From: Verrucomicrobiales bacterium
GTDB lineage: Bacteria > Verrucomicrobiota > Verrucomicrobiia > Verrucomicrobiales > DEV007
Assembly (NCBI GenBank): GCA_029233965.1
Contig: JARGOP010000005.1
Span: forward strand, 68,431 to 123,981
DNA length: 55,551 nucleotides
Direction: 5' to 3'
Shown here: piece after piece, positions 1 to 7,741 of the stretch
How the letters are laid out: each line of letters starts with the position of its first letter
How positions within the stretch are numbered: the first letter of the stretch is position 1
Position numbers and translations under genes: made by a program
The notes under the pieces: model-generated
Database searches by the model: none
Seen by the model: only the letters and a program-made list of their open reading frames with translations
What the model was told of the DNA's origin: nothing

Positions 1-286
1 TGTGCGCTTCGACATCTCCTTCCGCTTCGCCTTCAGGGCCGCCTTCGTAGCCACCCTCGTAGCCGCCCATGGGCGCCCCGCCGGTGTGGATCTGAATCAC
101 GACCTGACCGTTTGTGCCGGGAACAGGCATTCCCCGGCCCGGGCCGGGGCCAACCGGTCCTTCGGTCGGACCAACGCCCGCATTGCCGAGTTTCTCTTTG
201 ATCTGGTCCGCCGGGATGAGAGCGCTTTCGAGCTGCTCGTCTGCGACTTCGTAGAACTTTCCGTCACTACTTCTAAGTATAGCCAT
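1..286 (-). CDS. Gly/Pro/Glu-rich RiPP precursor-like peptide (partial, C-terminus beyond window)
   Basis: This short gene on the minus strand begins at ATG 286 with an AAGGA-type ribosome binding site about 10 bases upstream and stays open to the window edge, giving 95 visible codons. The N-terminus (MAILRSSDGKFYEVADEQLE...) is charged and leader-like. It is followed by a Pro/Gly-rich stretch, a short aliphatic stretch containing QVVIQIH, and a repetitive tail with GGYEGGYEGGPEGEAEG. It has no signal peptide or membrane segment. It lies 89 bases downstream of, and in the same direction as, the radical SAM/SPASM maturase. Known maturases of that kind act on small precursors encoded beside them, so I infer that this is the substrate. 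The layout recalls the multiple-cyclophane precursors named AmcA, but I cannot confirm family membership. The end of the peptide, where modified residues usually lie, is not in the window. A plus-strand reading frame over the same bases is a shadow. Confidence 0.6.
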   Translation of the reverse strand, partial: MAILRSSDGKFYEVADEQLESALIPADQIKEKLGNAGVGPTEGPVGPGPGRGMPVPGTNGQVVIQIHTGGAPMGGYEGGYEGGPEGEAEGDVEAH

Positions 287-375
287 TGTATTATTTCTTT
301 CCTTGGTTTTGGTCTTTGTTTTTGTGGTTGATGGCTCGCCTCGTGAAAAGTCAGTCGGCAACAGCCAGCAAAGGG

Positions 376-1665
376 TTAGACGCCTTCCGGCCCGGGTAAC
401 CGGATAAGCGGGGACTCGGTCTCGGTGATGCCGTGTTCGTTCTCGAGATCTTCGAGCACAATCTGCATGGGCATCTGCACGGTGGAGATGCACTGATGGG
501 ACTCGGTTGAATCGAAGGTGCCGTTCTCGTAGTATTTGTTTGAGGGCGAAGCACCGCCGCAGTATTGATAAAATTCGCACTGCTCGGAACACTTCTTGTT
601 TCCCGCCTCGATGTCGGCGAGAACCTGCTGGAAGGATTCGTTCACCGTCGCATCGAAGAGTGAACCGCTCAGAAGGCTGCCGAAGCTGAACGATCCATAT
701 TTCTCCGTAGGCTGACCGAGCAACTCCGGGGAGAACATCGAGAAGTTCCCGAAGCAGTCGACGTTGATCATGCCGAACGGATCGGCCTCCTGGTTGTAGT
801 AGTCGCCATCCGGCCTGGAGCACCAGCCCGGCTCCAGAATGTTTCGCTCGGCATTCTGAAACTCCCTCACATTGAGTGGGAATCCGTCCGCTTTGTTGCG
901 CAGGTAGAACTGCTTGAGGAAGGAGTAGATGCGATCCCGCCCGTCTTTCGACTGATCCAGGGAGGAGGATTCGTTCGCGCCCTCGACTTCTTCGATATTG
1001 AAACCGATTCCCGTGATGCCGTTGTCCCGGTAAAATTCATACATTTCATCCGGATGATCGACGGACACGTCGGAGATCACGGAGACGACACCGAAAGGAA
1101 CATTGTTTTTCTTGAGGCATTCGGCCCCGCGCATCGCTTTCTCGAAGGTGCCCTCCCCCTTGCGGGTCTTGCGGTGGTGATCATGGATGTGCTGAGGACC
1201 GTCGATGCTGATCCCGACTTCCACTTCATGTTCGTTGAGAAACTTGCACCACTTGTCATTAATAAGCGTACCGTTCGTCTGCACCGAGTGAATCACGAAC
1301 TCCTTTGCCCTCGGGTAGCGATTGATGATTTCAAAGGCCTGCTCATACCACTTGATCGGAACCGCGAGGGGCTCACCGGCGTGCCAGAGGAGGCTGAAAG
1401 GGTTCATGACCAACCCGCTCTCCCAGACCTTGTCCATGACCTTTTCGAGGACCGCGAAATCCATGCGGCGGGTGTCGGTGCGGTTGGGTAGATAACAGTA
1501 GTCGCAGTTGATATTGCAGAACGGGCTTGGCTGGATCACGAGCAACCCCATGGAGAGACGCTCGGAGTTTTGAGGAGTCAGCTTCGGGATCGTTCCGGTA
1601 ACGTGTCCTTCGGAAACGTTCCGTGAGGGAGCGGTAGCTGGGGTGGCTTCAAGGGTGGTTGTCAT
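376..1665 (-). CDS. Radical SAM/SPASM peptide maturase, GrrM/OscB/AmcB-like (cyclophane-forming type)
   Basis: The 429-residue protein carries the radical SAM motif CNINCDYC (C50, C54, C57), which binds the SAM-cleaving 4Fe-4S cluster. The surrounding signature IQPSPFCNINCDYCYLPNR and the later WHAGEPL and FSPELLG motifs are typical of peptide maturases of the GrrM/OscB/AmcB type. They are less like anaerobic sulfatase maturases, which the sulfatases in this window might otherwise suggest. A C-terminal SPASM domain is shown by C359, C363, C369 and C392 plus earlier cysteines in GWCSRP and VDCFGN, enough for auxiliary clusters. Enzymes of this class form carbon-carbon crosslinks from aromatic rings to neighbouring side chains in ribosomal peptides. 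The precursor-like gene follows on the same strand and an ABC exporter diverges upstream. The ATG at 1665 lacks a strong Shine-Dalgarno sequence. The fold is clear; the exact chemistry is inferred. Confidence 0.85.
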   Translation of the reverse strand: MTTTLEATPATAPSRNVSEGHVTGTIPKLTPQNSERLSMGLLVIQPSPFCNINCDYCYLPNRTDTRRMDFAVLEKVMDKVWESGLVMNPFSLLWHAGEPLAVPIKWYEQAFEIINRYPRAKEFVIHSVQTNGTLINDKWCKFLNEHEVEVGISIDGPQHIHDHHRKTRKGEGTFEKAMRGAECLKKNNVPFGVVSVISDVSVDHPDEMYEFYRDNGITGIGFNIEEVEGANESSSLDQSKDGRDRIYSFLKQFYLRNKADGFPLNVREFQNAERNILEPGWCSRPDGDYYNQEADPFGMINVDCFGNFSMFSPELLGQPTEKYGSFSFGSLLSGSLFDATVNESFQQVLADIEAGNKKCSEQCEFYQYCGGASPSNKYYENGTFDSTESHQCISTVQMPMQIVLEDLENEHGITETESPLIRLPGPEGV

Positions 1666-2033
1666 GATGCAGAGGTGACGGTTGGTAAATTTGATGCATG
1701 AAAATTTTCTGAATCTTTTTCAGGATTATTGTTTTGCTAGACCTCGAAAGCCCGGGGACGGTCATTCCTCTTTTCGGCGCGGCGCTTCCGAACAAGATCA
1801 ATGCGATACTGAAGCGGCTGCCTGGCGCGGACTCCGACACGGACGGAGCGAATTCGGTCGTGGAGAGTGGAAGTATTCATGGGAAAAGAGTGCCTGAAGT
1901 TTTGGATGGGTGATCGAGCCTGACAGCAGGAAAGAACTGCCACGGTTTTGCTCTTGAAATTCGAGGCGAACCGAATCACGCTCCCCCGAGAGACGGCCGG
2001 GATCGGCTTCTTATGCAAAGGGATCTCTAATTG
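1666..2033. other. Divergent intergenic region, peptide maturase / ABC exporter
   Basis: These 368 bases separate two divergent genes and must hold both promoters. I see an AT-rich patch near 1690-1735 but no convincing operator, hairpin or coding region. The short reading frames here have no protein-like composition. Confidence 0.4.
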
Positions 2034-3815
2034 ATGGCGAACGACCAGTCCTCACCTCCTCCGGTTCCCGGCGATGACGGCCCTCCAATCGGCGGACCGG
2101 AGGGACCGCCGCCCGGCTACGACCTCGATCCGAAGGAGATGCGACGGCACTGCTTCCGCCTCATCCGCGAAGTCATTGGAAGCCTTGGCTGGAAGTACAA
2201 ACTATGGATTCCAGCAGCGATGCTGCTCTCGGCGGTCCATCTCCTCCCACCGCGCTTTCTCCTTTTCTTCACTGAGCGAACGCAGGCGCTCTCGGAGACG
2301 GGAGCGGACGACTTCATCAAAATGCTCCTGATCTTCGGGGTCGCGATCGGCGTCTGCCAATGGCTCGCACTCGTCTTCGACAGTATTCTCAGCGAATGGC
2401 TTCGACTCACTGTCAGCATTCGCATGAAGCAGGATGCCGTCGACAGCCTGAGCCGTACCCGCATTGATTCCCTCGACTCCGCGCAGCGCGGAGACTGGAT
2501 GACCCGCCTTTCGAGTGACATCTACAACGCCGAGGAATTTCTCACCGCTTCCCTCCCCGGCCAGATCACGAACTTCACGATGATGGTCGGCTCGGCGGCG
2601 CTTTTCTTTTACTACTCAGGTCCCATTGCCTTCATCCCCCTCGCCGCCGCGCTTTTCCTCGGCTGGTTTAATATTGCCGTACAACGAAAGATGGGCCCTG
2701 TCCTTTCGCGGGCCCGAATGCTTGAAGGCGGCGTTTTCCAGTCCATGATCGAAACCTTTGAAGGTCTTCGCACGATCCGCAGCTACGGAGCCGAAAGATT
2801 CACCCGCCGCAAACTAACCGGCCAGTTGAACGAGGTGTACGACGTGGGAATGAGCATCACCAAATCCATGGCTCTGCTCATCGGAGTGACGGAGTTTGTC
2901 GGACAGCTCATCGTCACCGGCCTGCTCACCCTGGTTGCCTTTCAAGTCATCGGGGAAACTCTAACAGCCGAGGATGCACTGGTTTACCCTTTTTACCTGA
3001 CTCTGTTTCTCGGCGCGGCAAAGGGGCTTGTCGGGTCCGCCTACGATTGGAACCGGTTTTTCATCGAGGGGGGGCGCCTCGCTACCCTGCTCTATGATGA
3101 TGACAATAAAGAGGCGGATCGCGAAAAACTGTTTGGTACTTTCGAGTCGGAGACCGCCCTCGTGAAACACTTTTCCGCTGAAGGGGTTTTTATCGCCTAT
3201 GGAGACAATCCCCCCGTGATTCGTGATCAGTCCCTCGAACTGAGTCGCGGAGAGATCGTCGCGCTCATGGGGGAATCCGGCTGCGGAAAATCGACCCTGA
3301 CGGAATCCTTCGCCGGCCTTCGACAGGCCAATGCGGGCTCGTTCACGGCGGCCATGGAATCCGGCGAAACGAGGACCTTTTCGCAGGCACCTCCCTACCT
3401 GGCTGCCTTCGTCGAGCAGCAGCCTTATCTCTTCGTCGGCAGCATCCGGGACAATATCACCCTCGGAGCCGATGGGGTGACGGACGAGGATGTCCGCGCC
3501 GCTCTCGCCGAAGTCGGACTCGACGAGATCGTTTCACGTCGGGGCGGACTCGATCATGTCCTCACGGATCGCGGCCGCAACATGAGCGTCGGCCAGCAGT
3601 ATCGTCTCGCACTCTGCCGTGCCCTCGTCTGCGGTCGCCCTTTCCTCCTCATGGACGAACCCTTTGCCGCTCTCGATGTCGAATCCGTCGAGCGGGTCGT
3701 CGAGGCGATGAAAGAGGAGCGCTCACGGGGAACCGGCATCCTCCTCATCACCCATTTGCTGCCCGAAGGCCTCGACGCTGACCGCCTCGTAGAGTTGGTT
3801 GCGCGCCGGGATTAG
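2034..3815 (+). CDS. ABC transporter, fused membrane and ATPase domains (peptide exporter type)
   Basis: This is a half-transporter of about 593 residues. Its N-terminus (about 1-40) is soluble and Pro/Gly-rich (GGPEGPPPGYD). About five or six hydrophobic segments follow between residues 55 and 335, then an ATPase domain with Walker A GESGCGKST near 413-421, a Q-loop VEQQPYLF, a divergent signature MSVGQQ near 516, Walker B FLLMDEP near 540 and the H-loop LLITH. It lacks an N-terminal C39 leader peptidase domain. ATG 2034 is preferred over TTG 2031 because an AAAGGG sequence lies about 11 bases upstream. It diverges from the radical SAM maturase, so export of the modified peptide is the natural inference, although the substrate is not shown by sequence. 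The MSVGQ signature instead of LSGGQ is a mild deviation. Confidence 0.85.
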   Translation: MANDQSSPPPVPGDDGPPIGGPEGPPPGYDLDPKEMRRHCFRLIREVIGSLGWKYKLWIPAAMLLSAVHLLPPRFLLFFTERTQALSETGADDFIKMLLIFGVAIGVCQWLALVFDSILSEWLRLTVSIRMKQDAVDSLSRTRIDSLDSAQRGDWMTRLSSDIYNAEEFLTASLPGQITNFTMMVGSAALFFYYSGPIAFIPLAAALFLGWFNIAVQRKMGPVLSRARMLEGGVFQSMIETFEGLRTIRSYGAERFTRRKLTGQLNEVYDVGMSITKSMALLIGVTEFVGQLIVTGLLTLVAFQVIGETLTAEDALVYPFYLTLFLGAAKGLVGSAYDWNRFFIEGGRLATLLYDDDNKEADREKLFGTFESETALVKHFSAEGVFIAYGDNPPVIRDQSLELSRGEIVALMGESGCGKSTLTESFAGLRQANAGSFTAAMESGETRTFSQAPPYLAAFVEQQPYLFVGSIRDNITLGADGVTDEDVRAALAEVGLDEIVSRRGGLDHVLTDRGRNMSVGQQYRLALCRALVCGRPFLLMDEPFAALDVESVERVVEAMKEERSRGTGILLITHLLPEGLDADRLVELVARRD

Positions 3816-3866
3816 GAAACACGCAGCGAAAGAGGTCACTCTTTCGTCGGATGCAGGGCCAACGCC

Positions 3867-3886
3867 CGAAGCTGTGACCAGCTTCG
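3867..3886. terminator. Hairpin between convergent genes, terminator-like
   Basis: CGAAGCTG and CAGCTTCG form a perfect 8-bp stem with the loop TGAC. It sits between the convergent ends of the ABC transporter (3815) and the dehydrogenase (3919), where a two-way terminator would be expected. Neither strand has a T-run, so intrinsic termination is uncertain and it could be a dispersed repeat unit. Confidence 0.35.
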
Positions 3887-3918
3887 CTACAGGCTACCGC
3901 GTTCGTGCTTCCCGTCGC

Positions 3919-4869
3919 CTAGCCGTTCACTACATTCCTCGTCTCACCTGCCTGCCAGGCTTTGACATTATCCACCACTTCATCAATGAGACGCGTCCTC
4001 GCCTCAAACGTCGCCCATGCAATATGCGGCGTGATCAGACAATTCTTCGCAGTGCGGAGCGGGTTCCCTTTCGTCATCGGCTCTTTGCAGAGCACATCAA
4101 GACCGCCCCCGCCGAGATGCCCGCTGTTGAGCGAATCAGCAAGAGCAGCCTCATCGACGAGAGGGCCGCGCGAGGTGTTGATGAGCCAGGCCCCATGCCT
4201 CATCGAAGCGAGACGTTCCGCGTTCATGAGATTGTCGGTCTCCGGGGTGAGTGGACAATGAAGGCTCACGATGTCGGAGGTCGCGATCACTTCCTCCATC
4301 GGCGCATAAGCGAAGTCGACCACCTTTTCGCGAGTGCGATTGTAGACGACCACCTTCATCCCGAGCGCGGCGGCGCCCCTGGCAGTGGCCTGACCGATCG
4401 CTCCGTAACCGATGATCCCCAACTGCTTCCCGGCAAGTTCCATGACCGGTGAGGTCGTGAAGGAGAAGTCAGCGCAGTTCTCCCACGCTCCCTCAGCCAC
4501 GGCGCGACTGTGGTCCCCCACCCGGCTCGCGAGCTCGAGAATCAGGGCCAGGGTCAGCTGAGCAACCGATTCGGTGCTGTAGCCGGGAACGTTTGTGACG
4601 ACAACACCGGCCTCTTTCGCCGCTTCGAGATCAACGATGTTCACCCCCGTGGCAATCACGCCAATGTATTTCAAGTCCGGCAGCGCGCGAATCGCCTCCG
4701 CGGGAAGAAGCGCCTTATTCGTGAGGACAATCTCCGCCCCGGCACAGCGGGCCACGACCTCTGCCGGCGAGGTCCGCTCATGAATTTCCACTTCTCCGCA
4801 TGCGTGAAGTCCGTCCCAGCTGAGGTCGCCGGGATTGGCGGTGAAGGCATCGAGGATGACAATTTTCAT
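3919..4869 (-). CDS. D-isomer-specific 2-hydroxyacid dehydrogenase (glycerate/hydroxypyruvate type)
   Basis: This 316-residue protein is of normal length for NAD(P)-dependent D-2-hydroxyacid dehydrogenases, which interconvert 2-keto acids and D-2-hydroxyacids in the cytoplasm. The dinucleotide-binding loop GYGAIGQ is at 154-160. The catalytic triad of the family is visible as R234 (NTSRGPL), E263 (CKEP) and H282 (TPHIAW). The IATGVN and GYSTESVAQ segments match glycerate or hydroxypyruvate reductases better than formate or lactate dehydrogenases, but the substrate cannot be fixed. It starts at ATG 4869, 64 bases after the DUF1501 gene on the same strand, and may be the last gene of that operon. 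Its housekeeping character also allows an independent promoter. Confidence 0.88.
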   Translation of the reverse strand: MKIVILDAFTANPGDLSWDGLHACGEVEIHERTSPAEVVARCAGAEIVLTNKALLPAEAIRALPDLKYIGVIATGVNIVDLEAAKEAGVVVTNVPGYSTESVAQLTLALILELASRVGDHSRAVAEGAWENCADFSFTTSPVMELAGKQLGIIGYGAIGQATARGAAALGMKVVVYNRTREKVVDFAYAPMEEVIATSDIVSLHCPLTPETDNLMNAERLASMRHGAWLINTSRGPLVDEAALADSLNSGHLGGGGLDVLCKEPMTKGNPLRTAKNCLITPHIAWATFEARTRLIDEVVDNVKAWQAGETRNVVNG

Positions 4870-4933
4870 TCGGCACTATCCCGAGAATGAAGGGAATTCC
4901 AAGACGGAATTCGGATCCTGCCGCTGAAAAGTA

Positions 4934-6427
4934 TTACGCCATGATGTCTTTGATCACATGGGCTTCCTCCACCCCGGTGAGTCGCTGGTTCAAGCCGCGG
5001 AATTTGAAGGTAAAGCGCTGATGATCGATCCCGAGGAGATGCAGGATCGTCGCATTGAGATCGCGAATGTGCACCGGATCCTCGGCAATATTGTAGGCGT
5101 AGTCATCGGTCGTGCCGTAGTCATAGCCGGCCTTTACGCCTCCCCCGGCCATCCAGGTCGTGAAACAACGCCCATGGTGGTCACGGCCCGAGGTCGGAGC
5201 CCCGAACTGCCCCTGACTGTAAACGGTGCGGCCGAATTCCCCGCCCCAGATCACGAGAGTGTCATCGAGCATCCCGAGACGCTTCAAATCAGTCACCAGC
5301 GCAGCCGAAGCCTGATCGACATCCTGACATTGACGCGGCAACTGCGAGCGAATCGAAATATGCTGGTCCCATCCCCGGTGGAAAAGCTGCACGAAGCGGA
5401 CTCCGCGCTGAACCATGCGTCGTGCCATAAGACAGTTCGCGGCGAAAGTGCCGGGACGACGGGCTTCCTCTCCATACAGCTCGAAAGTGGACTCGGGTTC
5501 ATCCGAAAAGTCCGTCAGGTCGGGAACCGATGTCTGCATCCGATAGGCCATCTCATAGGCTTCGACACGGGCGAGTGTTTCCGGGTCTCCCGCTGCCTCG
5601 GCCTGCTGACGGTTCAGGTCGCCAAGGGTGTCGAGAAGGCGGCGGCGGGCGTCGCGGGAAACGCCGGGAGGATTTTTCAGATAAAGAACCGGATTCGCCC
5701 CGGGACGCAGCATGACACCCTGATGGCTCGAGGGGAGATAGCCGCTGCCCCAGAGGCGGGAGAAGAGCGGCTGCCCCGGATTCTTCCCGGTCCCCTGACT
5801 GAGCAGGACCATGTAAGCGGGGAAGTTTTCATTCTCCCGCCCGAGGCCGTAGCTGAGCCACGCCCCCATCGAGGCGTGCCCCATCTGCTGGGAACCGGTA
5901 TTGATGTAGGTGACGCCGGGATCGTGATTGATCGCCTCGGTCCACATCGAGCGAATGATCGTCATGTCATCGGCGATGCCCTGCATGTGCGGGATGATGT
6001 TGCCCATCCAGGTGCCCCGCTCACCACAGCGCTTGCCGCCCCAGAGTGAATTGACAACGGGAAAGCTCGCCTGCCGGGCGGTCATGCCGGTGAGGCGCTG
6101 ATTGCCCCGCACCGAGTCCGGCAGGTCACTCCCGTGATGCTTGTCGAGGAAGTCCTTCCCGTCAAAGAGGTCCACGTGACTCGGGCCGCCGGATTGAAAG
6201 AGGTAGATGACCCGCTTTGCCTTCGGCGCAAAGTGCGGTAGACCCGGTATGCCATTCTGCGAAATGGGTCTCCCTGCGTCGAGGAGGGCACCCTGCCCTT
6301 CCTGCGCCATCATTTGTCCGAGGGCGACACCGCCGAGGCCGGCGGCGGTCTTCCCGAACAGGGAGCGCCGCGTCATTTGCTGACGCTGCATTTCGTCAAA
6401 GGTATGAGTGAGTGGAGTTCTGATCAT
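4934..6427 (-). CDS. DUF1501 secreted protein with Tat signal
   Basis: The 497-residue protein starts with a short tail and a twin-arginine signal (RR at 20-21, RRSLFGKTAAGLGGVALG), so it is probably exported folded. The body matches DUF1501, an alkaline phosphatase/sulfatase-fold family common in planctomycetes and verrucomicrobia: FQSGGPSHVDLFDGK, GAWLSYGLG, the FGRT motif in GGEFGRTVYSQG, GRDHHGR and a C-terminal ATILHLLGIDH. The biochemical function of DUF1501 proteins is not established. They are typically encoded beside DUF1549/DUF1553 cytochrome proteins, as here. The start codon overlaps the stop of the upstream sulfatase by four bases (ATGA), so the two are translationally coupled. 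The organisation points to joint action in the periplasm on a sulfated polysaccharide. Confidence 0.92.
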   Translation of the reverse strand: MIRTPLTHTFDEMQRQQMTRRSLFGKTAAGLGGVALGQMMAQEGQGALLDAGRPISQNGIPGLPHFAPKAKRVIYLFQSGGPSHVDLFDGKDFLDKHHGSDLPDSVRGNQRLTGMTARQASFPVVNSLWGGKRCGERGTWMGNIIPHMQGIADDMTIIRSMWTEAINHDPGVTYINTGSQQMGHASMGAWLSYGLGRENENFPAYMVLLSQGTGKNPGQPLFSRLWGSGYLPSSHQGVMLRPGANPVLYLKNPPGVSRDARRRLLDTLGDLNRQQAEAAGDPETLARVEAYEMAYRMQTSVPDLTDFSDEPESTFELYGEEARRPGTFAANCLMARRMVQRGVRFVQLFHRGWDQHISIRSQLPRQCQDVDQASAALVTDLKRLGMLDDTLVIWGGEFGRTVYSQGQFGAPTSGRDHHGRCFTTWMAGGGVKAGYDYGTTDDYAYNIAEDPVHIRDLNATILHLLGIDHQRFTFKFRGLNQRLTGVEEAHVIKDIMA

Positions 6428-7740
6428 GGCCGGGGAAAGGTCTGGTTGAGCGTGGCTTGAAAGCGTTTCACGAGATCGGGATGCTGAGCGGCTACATTTA
6501 TGGTTTCGTCAGGGTCTTTACTGAGATCAAAAAGTTGCACCGGGACGCGATCCCAGTCATGCACGGTGAGGTATTTCGTCGTGTCGATTCCATCGTGGCG
6601 GCGGAGAAATTTCCAGTTTCCTTCCCGCATCCACGAATACTGGAGCGTCTCAAAGGGTTTCCCCGGGGTCATGTTGTGGATCGAATAGGCGGCGCCTTCG
6701 ACCTCCGTTCGGGTCTCTGTCGTGAGATCAATTCCCGGCAGTCCTTCGGGAGCTTCAAAGCCGCAAAGACTGAGGATGGTGGGGAAAAGGTCGAGCGAAC
6801 TCGCGAATCCGTCGGCGCGCTGCGGCTCGATCTTTCCCTTCCACGAAAAGAAGATCGGGGTTCGAATCCCCAACTCGTAGGGCGAGCCTTTCGACTTCGG
6901 CGCGTAGTCCGGCCACCATCCTTCCGGAAGCGGCATTCTCGAATCGTCCGCCGCGAGCCAGCCATTGTCGCAGACGTAGACAAAGAGCGTGTTTTCTTCG
7001 AGGCCGCGGCGCTGGATCGAGGCAATCAGTTCGCCGCAGGTCTGATCGAACCACTCACACATCGCGTAGTATTTCGCGGTGCCTTCGGTGAGTCCTTTGT
7101 CCGCGTAGCGAGCCAGAATTTCCGCGGGAGGATTGTGCGGGGTGTGCGGCAGGAACGGCGCATACCAGAGAAAAAACGGCTTCTCCTCTGCCTGCGCCTC
7201 ATCGAGAAAAGCTTCGATCGGCGCGAGTCCGTCACGGCCAATCTTGAGGCCGAGATCCCCGTGTCGTCCTCCTTTCGCGGGATCCCCGTGGGTCATCCCG
7301 TGAGTGAATCCCCCGTCCTTTGCGGAGCCCTCCCACCACTTTCCTGACTGATGCGCGAGGTAACCTTTTTCGACGAGAAAACGAATCAGACCCGGGTGTT
7401 CATGAAACGCTTTTCGAACAGGTCGATCCTCCGCGTCGCGCGCCAACTTTCTGGCGGGGCTGACATCATTCCCGACGACGCCATGCTGATGTGGGGGCAG
7501 GCCGGTGACCATCGATGCCAGTGAGGGACGGCACAGCGGCGAGACGACATAGCCTTTTTTAAAAAGCAGGCTCGTTTCCGCGAGGTCGTCCAGATGAGGG
7601 GTCTGGACGACCTCATTGCCCATAAAGCCATAGTCCTCCCAACCCTGATCGTCAGAGAGAATGAAGACCACGTTCGGCGGCTCCGCCTGCGCGAGTAGAG
7701 GAAAAAGGAGACCGAGAAAGATGGAGAAAAGTCGATTCAA
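6424..7740 (-). CDS. Secreted S1 sulfatase with CRPSL variant of the formylglycine motif
   Basis: The protein (438 residues) starts at TTG 7740, one base after the stop of the large cytochrome protein, and has a signal peptide ending near LAQA (residue 19). The sulfatase N-terminal signature PNVVFILSDDQG provides metal-binding aspartates. The nucleophile region is SPLCRPSLASMVTG with C70, so the motif reads C-x-P-S-L where the S1 consensus is C-x-P-S-R. Other sulfatase landmarks are SGKWW, the DNGWLA metal site and a C-terminal QLFDLSKDPDE. It hydrolyses sulfate esters, most likely on a polysaccharide. It is the third gene of the sigma-factor operon and overlaps DUF1501. The Leu for Arg change may define a subgroup or alter maturation. 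No sulfatase-activating enzyme is encoded in the window. Confidence 0.93.
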   Translation of the reverse strand: MNRLFSIFLGLLFPLLAQAEPPNVVFILSDDQGWEDYGFMGNEVVQTPHLDDLAETSLLFKKGYVVSPLCRPSLASMVTGLPPHQHGVVGNDVSPARKLARDAEDRPVRKAFHEHPGLIRFLVEKGYLAHQSGKWWEGSAKDGGFTHGMTHGDPAKGGRHGDLGLKIGRDGLAPIEAFLDEAQAEEKPFFLWYAPFLPHTPHNPPAEILARYADKGLTEGTAKYYAMCEWFDQTCGELIASIQRRGLEENTLFVYVCDNGWLAADDSRMPLPEGWWPDYAPKSKGSPYELGIRTPIFFSWKGKIEPQRADGFASSLDLFPTILSLCGFEAPEGLPGIDLTTETRTEVEGAAYSIHNMTPGKPFETLQYSWMREGNWKFLRRHDGIDTTKYLTVHDWDRVPVQLFDLSKDPDETINVAAQHPDLVKRFQATLNQTFPRP

Positions 7741-7741
7741 A

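Noticed and set aside
2-331. A 109-codon plus-strand frame at the left edge
   Set aside because: It is antisense to the better-supported precursor-like gene. It has no ribosome binding site in view, and its composition is Arg/Ala-rich as expected of a shadow frame in high-GC DNA.
376-1665. Anaerobic sulfatase maturase (anSME), given six sulfatases nearby
   Set aside because: The motif context IQPSPFCNINCDYCYLPNR, WHAGEPL and FSPELLG fits peptide maturases of the GrrM/OscB type better, and a precursor-like gene and exporter are adjacent.
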